Source: VAXT01 sp035318925 (GTDB lineage Bacteria; Actinomycetota; Thermoleophilia; Gaiellales; Gaiellaceae). Taken from it: DNA of 38,171 nt. Positions 22,956-28,951 of the stretch are shown piece after piece (position 1 is the stretch's first letter; each line of letters opens with the position of its first letter). The stretch covers positions 1 through 38,171 of the forward strand of contig DATHDS010000020.1 of the NCBI GenBank assembly GCA_035318925.1, read 5' to 3'. The position numbers and the translations under genes are program-made. The notes under the pieces are model-generated. The model saw nothing but the letters and a program-made list of their open reading frames with translations, did no database searches and was not told where the DNA came from.

Positions 22956-23459
22956 TTAGAAGATGGAGCCAGGCGGGCTCGAACCGCCGACCTCTTGCGT
23001 GCCACGCAAGCGCTCTTCCAGCTGAGCTATGGCCCCGTGCTGCCCCAGTTTAGCCGCGAAGTCGAAGTCGTCCGCCCAATTTATGCGACGGCGCTGGTTG
23101 TTCCGAGTAGGTGCAATCCTCAGCTGAATCGTCGGTCGTTGCGCTACCAACTCGATCGGGATCAGGAAGCACCGGTCGAGGTCCATGCAGTAAGCGCCGA
23201 TCACGTCCACTTCTTCGGCGGAGTAGGTGGTCTTCTTCCAACCGGTGCGTGTGCCGCGGAATGTGTAGCAGCGCACGACGAGAACTTGATCGAGACGGGC
23301 GGCCCATTTGCACTGCACACGGAGTAGTCGCGACACCACGTCCAGAATCAGGTCGTACCTGCCGCCCTCACCCAGGGGCCGGTAAACGTCAACCCCGAGC
23401 TTCATCGCGGCCAGGGCGATGGCCGCTTCGGCGATGGCTCCCTTCTGATCCGTTGTCAT
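22956..23459 (-). CDS. PD-(D/E)XK (group I intron-type) endonuclease reading through tRNA-Ala
   Basis: 167 residues from ATG 23459 (TTG 23468 also in frame). Residues 1-~140 resemble the PDDEXK_5 family of I-Ssp6803I: TTDQKGAIAEAAIALAAMKLGVDVYRPL, then GGRYDLILDVVSRLLRVQCKWAA, giving E13, D38 and QxK (Q52-K54). The body ends about WADDFDFAAKLGQH. The remaining ~27 residues (GAIAQLEERLRG...) are a translation of the tRNA-Ala gene, since the frame does not stop until 22956, beyond the tRNA 3' end. No intron is present in the tRNA. This looks like a free-standing homing-type nuclease gene joined to the tRNA, so one transcript would carry both. A TACGTT hexamer lies 7 nt before ATG 23459. Base composition is visibly less G+C-rich than flanking genes. 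Confidence 0.75.
   Translation of the reverse strand: MTTDQKGAIAEAAIALAAMKLGVDVYRPLGEGGRYDLILDVVSRLLRVQCKWAARLDQVLVVRCYTFRGTRTGWKKTTYSAEEVDVIGAYCMDLDRCFLIPIELVAQRPTIQLRIAPTRNNQRRRINWADDFDFAAKLGQHGAIAQLEERLRGTQEVGGSSPPGSIF
22964..23036 (-). tRNA. tRNA-Ala (anticodon GGC)
   Basis: A 73-nt cloverleaf on the minus strand. Acceptor stem GGGGCCA/TGGCTCC (one G-U) with discriminator A; D-arm GCTC AGCTGGAA GAGC; anticodon stem CTTGC/GCAAG with loop GTGGCAC and anticodon GGC; TPsiC arm GGCGG-TTCGAGC-CCGCC. CCA is not encoded. The gene lies wholly inside the open frame of the endonuclease, on the same strand. Confidence 0.95.
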
Positions 23460-23521
23460 ACCAGACAACGTACCGATCGCATCGGCTGGGCCATGGCTGT
23501 TTTGAACGCCCCTTCTGCGGC

Positions 23522-23527
23522 TACAAT
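23522..23527 (+). promoter_or_regulatory. -10 element (TACAAT) upstream of rsfS
   Basis: TACAAT at 23522-23527 predicts a start near 23534, leaving a ~24-nt leader that contains AAAGG (23541-23545) before CTG 23558. A TTGAAC lies upstream but with only ~14-nt spacing. The element makes any upstream in-frame start (TTG near 23453) unlikely to be on the mRNA. Confidence 0.4.
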
Positions 23528-23557
23528 CCAGCCGTCACAGAAAGGTCACACAAGCCT

Positions 23558-23914
23558 CTGAACTCACTGGAACAAGCCCGCCGGATTGCCGGCCTCGCCG
23601 ATTCGAAGCTGGCGGAGGAAATCGTGATCCTCGACATGCGGCCGGTGTGTGCTTACACCGACTTCTTCGTCATCTGCTCGGGCGGGAACGCCCGGCAGAC
23701 GAAGTCGATCGTCGACGAGGTGCGCTACGTCCTCAAGCAGGACGACGAGCCGGTTCTCCCCCACTCCGTCGACGGCGAGCGCGAAGGCGACTGGATCGTC
23801 GCCGACTACCTCGACGTCGTCCTGCACGTCTTCACGCCCGAGACCCGCAAGTACTACGGGCTCGAGGAGCTCTGGGACGACGTGCCGTCGATCGAGCACG
23901 CGACCGCGGGCTAA
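23558..23914 (+). CDS. rsfS: Ribosome silencing factor RsfS, apparent CTG start
   Basis: 118 residues. The RsfS/Iojap fold is clear: SLEQARRIAGLADSKLAEEIVILDMR, then YTDFFVICSGGNARQTKSIVDEV, then EGDWIVADYLDVVLHVFTPETRKYYGLEELW. RsfS binds ribosomal protein L14 and keeps subunits apart in starvation. The family N-terminus begins about two residues before SLEQ, where the only codon in frame is CTG (23558); no ATG, GTG or TTG lies between it and TTG 23453. AAAGG lies 12 nt upstream. The usual neighbours nadD and obgE are ~1.1 kb away on the opposite strand, so the ancestral cluster has been rearranged. Confidence 0.85.
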   Translation: MNSLEQARRIAGLADSKLAEEIVILDMRPVCAYTDFFVICSGGNARQTKSIVDEVRYVLKQDDEPVLPHSVDGEREGDWIVADYLDVVLHVFTPETRKYYGLEELWDDVPSIEHATAG

Positions 23915-23921
23915 GCAGGCA

Positions 23922-24170
23922 TTACCACTCGGACTCAGCGTCGGTTGACTCGGCCTGTCGCACAGCCGCTCGGAAAAGCGCTGCCTGGATCCAGTATCGA
24001 TCGTCCGAGCACGCGTAGCCGATGCCTCCTTGCTCACCAAAGTCGGTCTCGAAAACGAGTCCGATCACACCGACCTTGAACCTGTCCGGATCTCGTTCTT
24101 CGAGGCCTTCAAGGTACTCGCGGGCCAACGCAGTCGCGCGCTCTAGCGCTTCCTGGGTCTCTGGTCTCAT
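23922..24170 (-). CDS. Small protein, unknown
   Basis: 82 residues from ATG 24170. An amphipathic helix (ETQEALERATALAREYLEGLEERDP) leads into strands KVGVIGLVFETDFGEQGGIGYACSDDRYWIQAALFRAAVRQ. It is soluble with no recognised family. A TAGCGT hexamer 7 nt before the ATG suggests a leaderless mRNA. It is convergent with rsfS (7 nt between stops) and divergent from the RHH antitoxin gene, so it sits inside the accessory patch. Confidence 0.5.
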   Translation of the reverse strand: MRPETQEALERATALAREYLEGLEERDPDRFKVGVIGLVFETDFGEQGGIGYACSDDRYWIQAALFRAAVRQAESTDAESEW

Positions 24171-24213
24171 AGAGAAGACGCTACACCTGCCGTGCCAATA
24201 CTCCACCGGGGCG

Positions 24214-24222
24214 TGGTATACT
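24214..24222 (+). promoter_or_regulatory. Extended -10 promoter (TGGTATACT), leaderless antitoxin mRNA
   Basis: TGn plus TATACT ends at 24222, 6 nt before ATG 24229, so transcription should begin at the start codon. Nearly the same string precedes the AbiEi gene (31924-31932). Confidence 0.6.
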
Positions 24223-24228
24223 TGACGT

Positions 24229-24489
24229 ATGACGAATCAGGTACCACTACGTATGACAGATTCGGACCTGGCCATGTTGGACGACCTGATCGAGCAAGGC
24301 CGTTTCGGAAACCGCAGTGAGGCGCTTCGCGCCGGACTGGAGCGGCTGTTCGAGGACGAGCGCGAGCGCACCCTGGAGGCGGCTTACCGAAGAGGCTATG
24401 GCGAGCATCCCCAGGAGGAATGGATCGGCCAGGTGGGACTCGCCGGCTTGGCGCAGTTCGACCGAGCCGAGGGCGGCAAGCCGCTCTGA
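24229..24489 (+). CDS. Ribbon-helix-helix antitoxin
   Basis: 86 residues. The N-terminal ~45 residues (VPLRMTDSDLAMLDDLIEQGRFGNRSEALRAGLERLF) are a ribbon-helix-helix DNA-binding fold of the CopG/ParD/MazE-like type: one strand, then two helices with the usual FxNRSEALR turn. The C-terminal half (ERERTLEAAYRRGYGEHPQEEWIGQVGLAGLAQFD) is the likely toxin-binding tail. It has an extended -10 at 6 nt and no ribosome-binding site, so it is probably leaderless. The stop TGA overlaps the putative CTG start of the MazF-like toxin (CTGA). Antitoxins of this class repress their own operon. Confidence 0.82.
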   Translation: MTNQVPLRMTDSDLAMLDDLIEQGRFGNRSEALRAGLERLFEDERERTLEAAYRRGYGEHPQEEWIGQVGLAGLAQFDRAEGGKPL

Positions 24490-24794
24490 ACCGGGGAGCG
24501 ATCTACGACGTCGAGTTGCCGGGCGGACGGCGGCCTGTCGTGGTCGTCACGCGCGATGCGGCGATTCCCTTTCTCGCAAACGTCACAGTCGCCGGGGTGA
24601 CTGGCACGATCCGCGATCTGCCCACCGAGGTTCCGCTCGGACGGGATCAAGGTCTCGCGCGCGAATGCGTCGTGAACTGCGACAACCTCTTCACGATCCC
24701 GAAGAGCACGCTCGGCGTGCGCCGCGGTGAGCTCGACCCGGAAGCGTTGCTTCGCCTCCGCAATGCCCTTCGCATCGCGCTCGAACTCGACTGA
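24486..24794 (+). CDS. MazF-like (PemK) toxin, apparent CTG start
   Basis: 102 residues. NRGAIYDVELPGGRRPVVVVTRDAA at the N-terminus and VNCDNLFTIPKSTLGVRRGELDPEALLRLRNALRIALEL at the C-terminus match the MazF/PemK SH3-like ribonuclease fold (RGxIYxVxLP ... RPVVVV ... NxDNLxTIPK). MazF toxins cleave mRNA or tRNA at short motifs. The family start (M-x-RG) coincides with CTG 24486, which overlaps the antitoxin stop. The only upstream ATG in frame (24420) would add 22 residues antisense to nothing known and deep inside the antitoxin gene. AGGG lies ~12 nt upstream. The pair looks complete and functional. Confidence 0.82.
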   Translation: MNRGAIYDVELPGGRRPVVVVTRDAAIPFLANVTVAGVTGTIRDLPTEVPLGRDQGLARECVVNCDNLFTIPKSTLGVRRGELDPEALLRLRNALRIALELD

Positions 24795-24816
24795 TTACCG
24801 GTAGAGGCCTAACCGC

Positions 24817-24996
24817 CTAGCTCTCGAACGCCGGTTTCTTCGGCCGCAGCGCGAGTGCGAGCACCATGCCGAAAATGCCGAGGAACAGCCCGACCATGCT
24901 CCAGGCGACCGGGTTACGGCCCTTGCGACCCGCGATCTGTCCGGTCCCGATCGTGAAGAAGCCCGCGAAGATGAGTGCAAGTACGACCGGGAACAT
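24817..24996 (-). CDS. Small membrane protein, unknown
   Basis: 59 residues from ATG 24996, with AGG 6 nt upstream. Two membrane segments (FPVVLALIFAGFFTIGTGQI and VAWSMVGLFLGIFGMVLALAL) are joined by a basic loop AGRKGRNP; the tail is RPKKPAFES. It is convergent with the toxin gene (22 nt) and downstream of nadD on the same strand. No family is recognised. Confidence 0.55.
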   Translation of the reverse strand: MFPVVLALIFAGFFTIGTGQIAGRKGRNPVAWSMVGLFLGIFGMVLALALRPKKPAFES

Positions 24997-25049
24997 GACA
25001 CGCCTATCGGCGCGTTCGCGCACGAGCAGCATCCCTCGTGGCAGGGCCT

Positions 25050-25583
25050 TTACCGGTAGAGCCCGAGCTCCTCGATCAGCTTCGCCACTCCCGGCGGGAC
25101 GAGTTCGTCGATCGGCTCGCCGGCTGCGATCCGCTCACGCACCTCGCTCGCCGAGACGTCCGGTGACGCCAGCTCGAACGGAACGACCCGGTCGCCGTAG
25201 CGCGACAGATCGGGCAGCGGATAGCGGGCGCGCGTGCCGACCGCGAGCTTGACTCCCTTCAGCACCTCCTCCGGCTCTTTCCACCGGCCGAACTCGGCGG
25301 CCTGGTCGGCACCCACGATGAAGAGCGTGTCCGCGCCGAAGCTGCCGTCCCGGACCGCGTCGACCGTGAACGGGTGGGGATCGAGCCGGACGTCCATGCC
25401 GGGAAAAGCGGCCCCTGCGAGCCGCAGCCGCGTAGCCGGGTCGGCGACGACGCCGCGGTGCCCCGGGTGCTCGGCCACGAGGACGACGAGCTCGTCGATC
25501 GGCAACTGCTCGAGCGCCGCCTTCGCGAGCGCGACGTGGCCGTTGTGGGGCGGGTCGAAGGTGCCGCCGAGAATCCCCGTCAC
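25050..25583 (-). CDS. nadD: Nicotinate-nucleotide adenylyltransferase
   Basis: 177 residues from GTG 25583. It joins ATP and nicotinate mononucleotide in NAD synthesis. The nucleotidyltransferase motifs are complete: GGTFDPPHNGHVALA near the N-terminus and SASEVRERI (ISxTxxR type) near the C-terminus; LFIVGADQAAEFGRW is the usual middle motif. The start overlaps the obgE stop by 4 nt (GTGA), so it is the last gene of the rplU-rpmA-obgE-nadD operon. Confidence 0.95.
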   Translation of the reverse strand: MTGILGGTFDPPHNGHVALAKAALEQLPIDELVVLVAEHPGHRGVVADPATRLRLAGAAFPGMDVRLDPHPFTVDAVRDGSFGADTLFIVGADQAAEFGRWKEPEEVLKGVKLAVGTRARYPLPDLSRYGDRVVPFELASPDVSASEVRERIAAGEPIDELVPPGVAKLIEELGLYR

Positions 25584-26767
25584 GAGAGCTCGACCAGCTC
25601 GTCGCCGATCGCGACCTCGTCGCCCGTCTTCGCCCCCGCGGCCTTGAGCGCCTCCGCGAGCTCCGCTTCGCCGGGCGGGCGGCCCATGACCCGGAAGCCC
25701 GTGTCCGTGCGGAAGATCCGGTAGCGGCGGGCGCGCGGCTCGGGCCGGTAGACGAGGAAGTCGGCCAGCCCCTCCGGGCGCGCCTCGGGGAGCGCCTCGC
25801 GCTCCGGGACATGCTGGAAGAGACCGCGGCGGAACTCCTCGATCCCCGCGCCGGTCGCACACGAGACGAGATAGACGGCGATGATCCGTTCGTCCTCCAC
25901 GCCCAGCTCGGGCGGCTCGGGCAGGAGGTCGATCTTGTTCAGGACCACGACCTGCGGCAGCTCGTCGAGCCCGGCGCCGTAGGCGGTCAGCTCGTGGTCG
26001 ATCGCAGCCCAGCTCTCGGCCGGCTCCCCCACGGCGGAGTCGATCACGTGCACGAGCAGGCGCGCCCGCTCCAGGTACGCGAGGAACTCGTGACCCAGCC
26101 CGACCCCCTCGCTCGCACCCTCGATCAGCCCGGGCACGTCCGCGACCGTCAGCTGCCGGCCGCCGGGCGCGTCGACCGTGCCGAGGATCGGCGCGAGCGT
26201 CGTGAACGGGTACTCCGCGACCTTCGGCCGCGCGTTCGAGATCCGCGTCAGGAGCGATGACTTGCCCGCATTCGGGAGCCCGACAAGCGCCGCATCGGCC
26301 ATCAGCTTCAGCCGCAGCTCGAGCTCGGCCTCCCCGCCCGGCAGGCCGACCTCGGCAAAGCGGGGCGCCTGGCGCGTCGCGGTGGCGAAGCGGCGGTTTC
26401 CCCTTCCCCCGCCCCCACCTCGAGCCGCGACGACCCGTGCACCCGGGCTCGCCAGGTCGGCGACGAGCTGGTCGCCTTCGAAGATCTGCGTCCCGGCGGG
26501 CACGGGCAGCTCCACCTCCTCGCCGGTGGCGCCGTGCTTGCCCGAGCCGCCGCCCGAGCCCCCGCGGCCTCCGTTGTACAGGCGGCTCGTGCGATAGCGC
26601 GAGAGGTCGCGCAGGTCGGGATCGGCGACGAGCACGACGTCGCCCCCGGGGCCGCCGTCGCCGCCGTCAGGCCCGCCCTTCGGGACATGCTTCTCCCGCC
26701 GGAAGCTCATCGCTCCGTCGCCGCCGCGCCCGGCCTTGACCCGGATGCGCGCGCGATCGTGGAACAC
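25580..26767 (-). CDS. obgE: GTPase Obg
   Basis: 395 residues. The glycine-rich Obg domain is at ~1-158 (MFHDRARIRVKAGRGGDGAMSFRREK). The G domain has P-loop GLPNAGKSSLL, switch DVPGLIEGA and NKIDL. The C-terminal OCT domain (FLVYRPEPRARRYRIFRTDTGFRVMG ... GDEVAIGDELVELS) is the form seen in many actinobacteria. Obg acts in 50S assembly and the stringent response. It lies 4 nt after rpmA and overlaps nadD. Confidence 0.96.
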   Translation of the reverse strand: MFHDRARIRVKAGRGGDGAMSFRREKHVPKGGPDGGDGGPGGDVVLVADPDLRDLSRYRTSRLYNGGRGGSGGGSGKHGATGEEVELPVPAGTQIFEGDQLVADLASPGARVVAARGGGGGRGNRRFATATRQAPRFAEVGLPGGEAELELRLKLMADAALVGLPNAGKSSLLTRISNARPKVAEYPFTTLAPILGTVDAPGGRQLTVADVPGLIEGASEGVGLGHEFLAYLERARLLVHVIDSAVGEPAESWAAIDHELTAYGAGLDELPQVVVLNKIDLLPEPPELGVEDERIIAVYLVSCATGAGIEEFRRGLFQHVPEREALPEARPEGLADFLVYRPEPRARRYRIFRTDTGFRVMGRPPGEAELAEALKAAGAKTGDEVAIGDELVELS

Positions 26768-26771
26768 GGCC

Positions 26772-27026
26772 TTACTCCGAGTCGGTGACGGCGACGACGC
26801 GGCGCTCGCCGCTCGCCTCGAATGCGACCTTGCCGTCGCGCTTGGCGAAGATCGTATGGTCGCGGCCGATGCCCGCGCCCGTGCCCGGCCGGAACTTCGT
26901 ACCCCGCTGGCGGACGAGGATCATCCCCGCGACTACCGTCTGGCCGTCGTAGATCTTCACGCCGAGGCGCTTCGCCTGCGAGTCGCGACCGTTCCTGGAG
27001 GAACCGAGACCCTTTTTGTGTGCCAT
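26772..27026 (-). CDS. rpmA: 50S ribosomal protein L27
   Basis: 84 residues. The start MAHKKGLGSSRNGRDSQAKRLGVK and GTKFRPGTGAGIGRDHTIFA are diagnostic for L27. There is no N-terminal cleavable extension as found in Firmicutes, so the basic tail reaching the peptidyl-transferase centre is made directly. ATG 27026 overlaps the rplU stop by one base (TAATG). Confidence 0.97.
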   Translation of the reverse strand: MAHKKGLGSSRNGRDSQAKRLGVKIYDGQTVVAGMILVRQRGTKFRPGTGAGIGRDHTIFAKRDGKVAFEASGERRVVAVTDSE

Positions 27027-27415
27027 TAGCCCTCTGCCTTCTTCGTCGTGGATGCCGCCGGCTTCTTCTCCGCGGCGGGTTTCTTCTCGGCGGCCGGCTC
27101 CCTGGCCGCAGCCTTCCCGCCGATCGACGTGATCTCGATCTGCGTCAGCTTGCTGCGGTAGCCCGTGTGCCGCCGGTAGCCCTTCTTCGCCTTGTACTTC
27201 CCAATCCGGATCTTCTCGCCGAGCACGTGCCCGACGACCTTCGCGGTCACCTGCTCCTTGGGCTTGAAGTCCGCCTTGCCGTCGCCGCCGACGAAGAGGA
27301 TGTCCGGATGGAACGTCTTGCCTTCGTCGGTCTTGACCCGGTCCACGAGCAGCTTCTCGCCCTCGCGGACGCGGTACTGCTTGCCACCCAGTGAGATGAT
27401 CGCGTAATCAGTCAT
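27026..27415 (-). CDS. rplU: 50S ribosomal protein L21
   Basis: 129 residues. The L21 core is ~1-102: YAIISLGGKQYRVREGEKLLVDR ... KYKAKKGYRRHTGYRSKLTQIEI. An added Lys/Ala-rich C-terminal tail (~27 residues, KKPAAEKKPAASTTKK) follows, common in actinobacterial L21. It is the first gene of the ribosomal/Obg operon. No Shine-Dalgarno is visible before ATG 27415; instead two overlapping hairpins lie in the leader. Confidence 0.95.
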   Translation of the reverse strand: MTDYAIISLGGKQYRVREGEKLLVDRVKTDEGKTFHPDILFVGGDGKADFKPKEQVTAKVVGHVLGEKIRIGKYKAKKGYRRHTGYRSKLTQIEITSIGGKAAAREPAAEKKPAAEKKPAASTTKKAEG

Positions 27416-27417
27416 AT

Positions 27418-27444
27418 GCGTGGAAACGCGGGCTCAGGCCCGCG
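27418..27444 (-). promoter_or_regulatory. Two overlapping hairpins in the rplU leader
   Basis: Read on the plus strand, 27427-27444 is CGCGGGC-TCAG-GCCCGCG (7 perfect pairs, 4-nt loop). 27418-27429 is GCGT-GGAA-ACGC (4 pairs, 4-nt loop). The two share bases 27427-27429 and so cannot form together. They sit 3-29 nt before the rplU start, where ribosomal-protein operons often carry autoregulatory structures. Regulation is an inference. Confidence 0.4.
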
Positions 27445-27496
27445 AGAGAGTCAGTTTACCCGAGGTTCGCTTGGCCCGGGGCTCGCCGAAGCGCTC

Positions 27497-28351
27497 GTGG
27501 TCTGGGGCCTCTATGCCGTGGTAGCGCTCTGCGTGCTCGTGACGTACTCGCGCGTGGCCCCGGACGAGCTGTACCACGTCTCCCACGGTGGCCTCGCGGG
27601 CGGCCTCGGCCGCGTGCTCGTGTTCATCAACTTCCCGACCGCGCTCGCGGCGATCGCGGTGCTCGCGCTCGTGACCGACCGCCTGGGCCTGCGCTGGCCC
27701 GCGGGGGTCGCCCTCGTGCTCTGCCTCGTCATCTTCGTGCCAGGAGTCGTCGACCAGGGCGACCTCGACGCGAAGTGGATCAACGTCCTCCCCGCCCTCG
27801 GCGTCACGATCGTGCTCACCCTGACGATCCTGGCCGTGCGGGCGGGCGGGACCGGCGGCGCGGGAAGCCCGAACGGCGACCGCATTCGAATCGTCCTCGC
27901 GTCCGTCCTCGCCCTTCTCGCCTTGCCGTGGATCTTCGCCGAGGTCGGCGTCTACGTCAGCGACGTTCCGGGCCTCGCCTCGATCTTCCGCTCGAAACAG
28001 GTCTTCGAGGGGCACCCGTCCGTCCATCTCGGCGAGCACCACGGCCTCCAGGGGCTGCTGCTCATCGTGACGGCGCTCCTGCTGAGCCGGGAGCTCCCGC
28101 GGATGCATCCGACCCGGCTGCGTACCGGCCTTGCCGCCTACCTCTCGCTGATGATCCCCTACGGGATCGGGAACATGGCCAACGACGCCTGGACCGAGCA
28201 GGTCGTCAAGCGCGGCTGGACCTCGTGGGCGATCCCGGACATGCTGCGCCCGAGCCTGTCCTGGATCTGGGGCGTGACGATCCTCGCCGCCGCGGCGATC
28301 TACTTGACCGCTTTGCAACCTGGCCGTGACCAGGCTTCCACCGACGGTTAG
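27497..28351 (+). CDS. Integral membrane protein, unknown
   Basis: About 284 residues from GTG 27497. ATG 27416 is in frame but would make the N-terminus run through the rplU leader, and the first membrane segment starts at 27497. About seven or eight hydrophobic segments are seen, for example VVWGLYAVVALCVLVTY, RVLVFINFPTALAAIAVLALV, AGVALVLCLVIFVPGVV, VTIVLTLTILAV, VLASVLALLALPWIFAEVGVYV and LLLIVTALLLS. Conserved-looking polar stretches FEGHPSVHLGEHHGLQG (His-rich) and AWTEQVVKRGW lie outside the membrane. No family is recognised. The stop overlaps the convergent nucleotidyltransferase stop by 4 nt. Confidence 0.62.
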   Translation: MVWGLYAVVALCVLVTYSRVAPDELYHVSHGGLAGGLGRVLVFINFPTALAAIAVLALVTDRLGLRWPAGVALVLCLVIFVPGVVDQGDLDAKWINVLPALGVTIVLTLTILAVRAGGTGGAGSPNGDRIRIVLASVLALLALPWIFAEVGVYVSDVPGLASIFRSKQVFEGHPSVHLGEHHGLQGLLLIVTALLLSRELPRMHPTRLRTGLAAYLSLMIPYGIGNMANDAWTEQVVKRGWTSWAIPDMLRPSLSWIWGVTILAAAAIYLTALQPGRDQASTDG

Positions 28352-28950
28352 CCCAGTTCAGCGAGCCACGCGTGGCCCGGGTGGACGAGCTCGAGCGCTT
28401 CTGCGAGCCAGCGCCGGCGCTCCGGCTCGAGCCGCGGGAGGACCGCTTCGAAGTCGCTCTGGTCCCGCTCCCGGTCGGAGTGCTTCGCTTTGAAGAGCAG
28501 GACGATCTCCGGCCGGCCGTACGGGATCCCGTCCTCGGTCCATTCGATCACCCGGTTGTACGGCAACCGGATGCTCTCGTCGCGGCGGCAGATCCACGTG
28601 TCGCCGTCCGAGGGCTCGCGGAAGACGTCGAAGCGCCAGAGATCTGTGGCCGGGTCGCGGGCCCAGGTCTGATGGGTCTCCTCGAGCTGGCCGCGGGCCT
28701 CTGCGAGCGGCGCCGCTCGATTGGGCCCGGTGATGACGAAGAGCTCGAGCCCTGCAAGAGCCTCGGCGACCTCGTCGAAGCGGCTGTTCGGAACCGCGAC
28801 TTCGAGATCCTCGTGCTCCCGGTGCTCTCCGCCCAGGTAGAGGTCGATCGCCCAGCCCCCGGCGACGTACCAGGGCACGTCGACTCCTGCGAGCAGGCTG
28901 CGCACGTCCTCGGGGCGCCACGCGTCCCACTCGAAGCGGAGGGGGTCCAG
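28348..28950 (-). CDS. Nucleotidyltransferase domain protein (aminoglycoside NTase-like), apparent CTG start
   Basis: 200 residues from CTG 28950, one base after the rne stop (TGAGCTG). The fold is a minimal nucleotidyltransferase: VPWYVAGGWAIDLYLGGEHREHEDLEVAVP gives GG ... ExDLE metal site, followed by LWRFDVF, GDTWICRRD and PYGRPEIVLLFKAKH. This is the pattern of LinB/ANT(2'')-like or uncharacterised antitoxin-like NTases. FEWDAWRPEDV before the fold is part of the family, so the next canonical start (GTG 28905) would be too short. No ATG, GTG or TTG lies at the family start. The substrate is unknown and resistance should not be assumed. Confidence 0.78.
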   Translation of the reverse strand: MDPLRFEWDAWRPEDVRSLLAGVDVPWYVAGGWAIDLYLGGEHREHEDLEVAVPNSRFDEVAEALAGLELFVITGPNRAAPLAEARGQLEETHQTWARDPATDLWRFDVFREPSDGDTWICRRDESIRLPYNRVIEWTEDGIPYGRPEIVLLFKAKHSDRERDQSDFEAVLPRLEPERRRWLAEALELVHPGHAWLAELG

Positions 28951-28951
28951 C

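Noticed and set aside
23111..23557. N-terminal extension of rsfS through an upstream in-frame start
   Set aside because: The extra residues are antisense to the endonuclease and unlike RsfS; a TACAAT -10 lies downstream of those starts.
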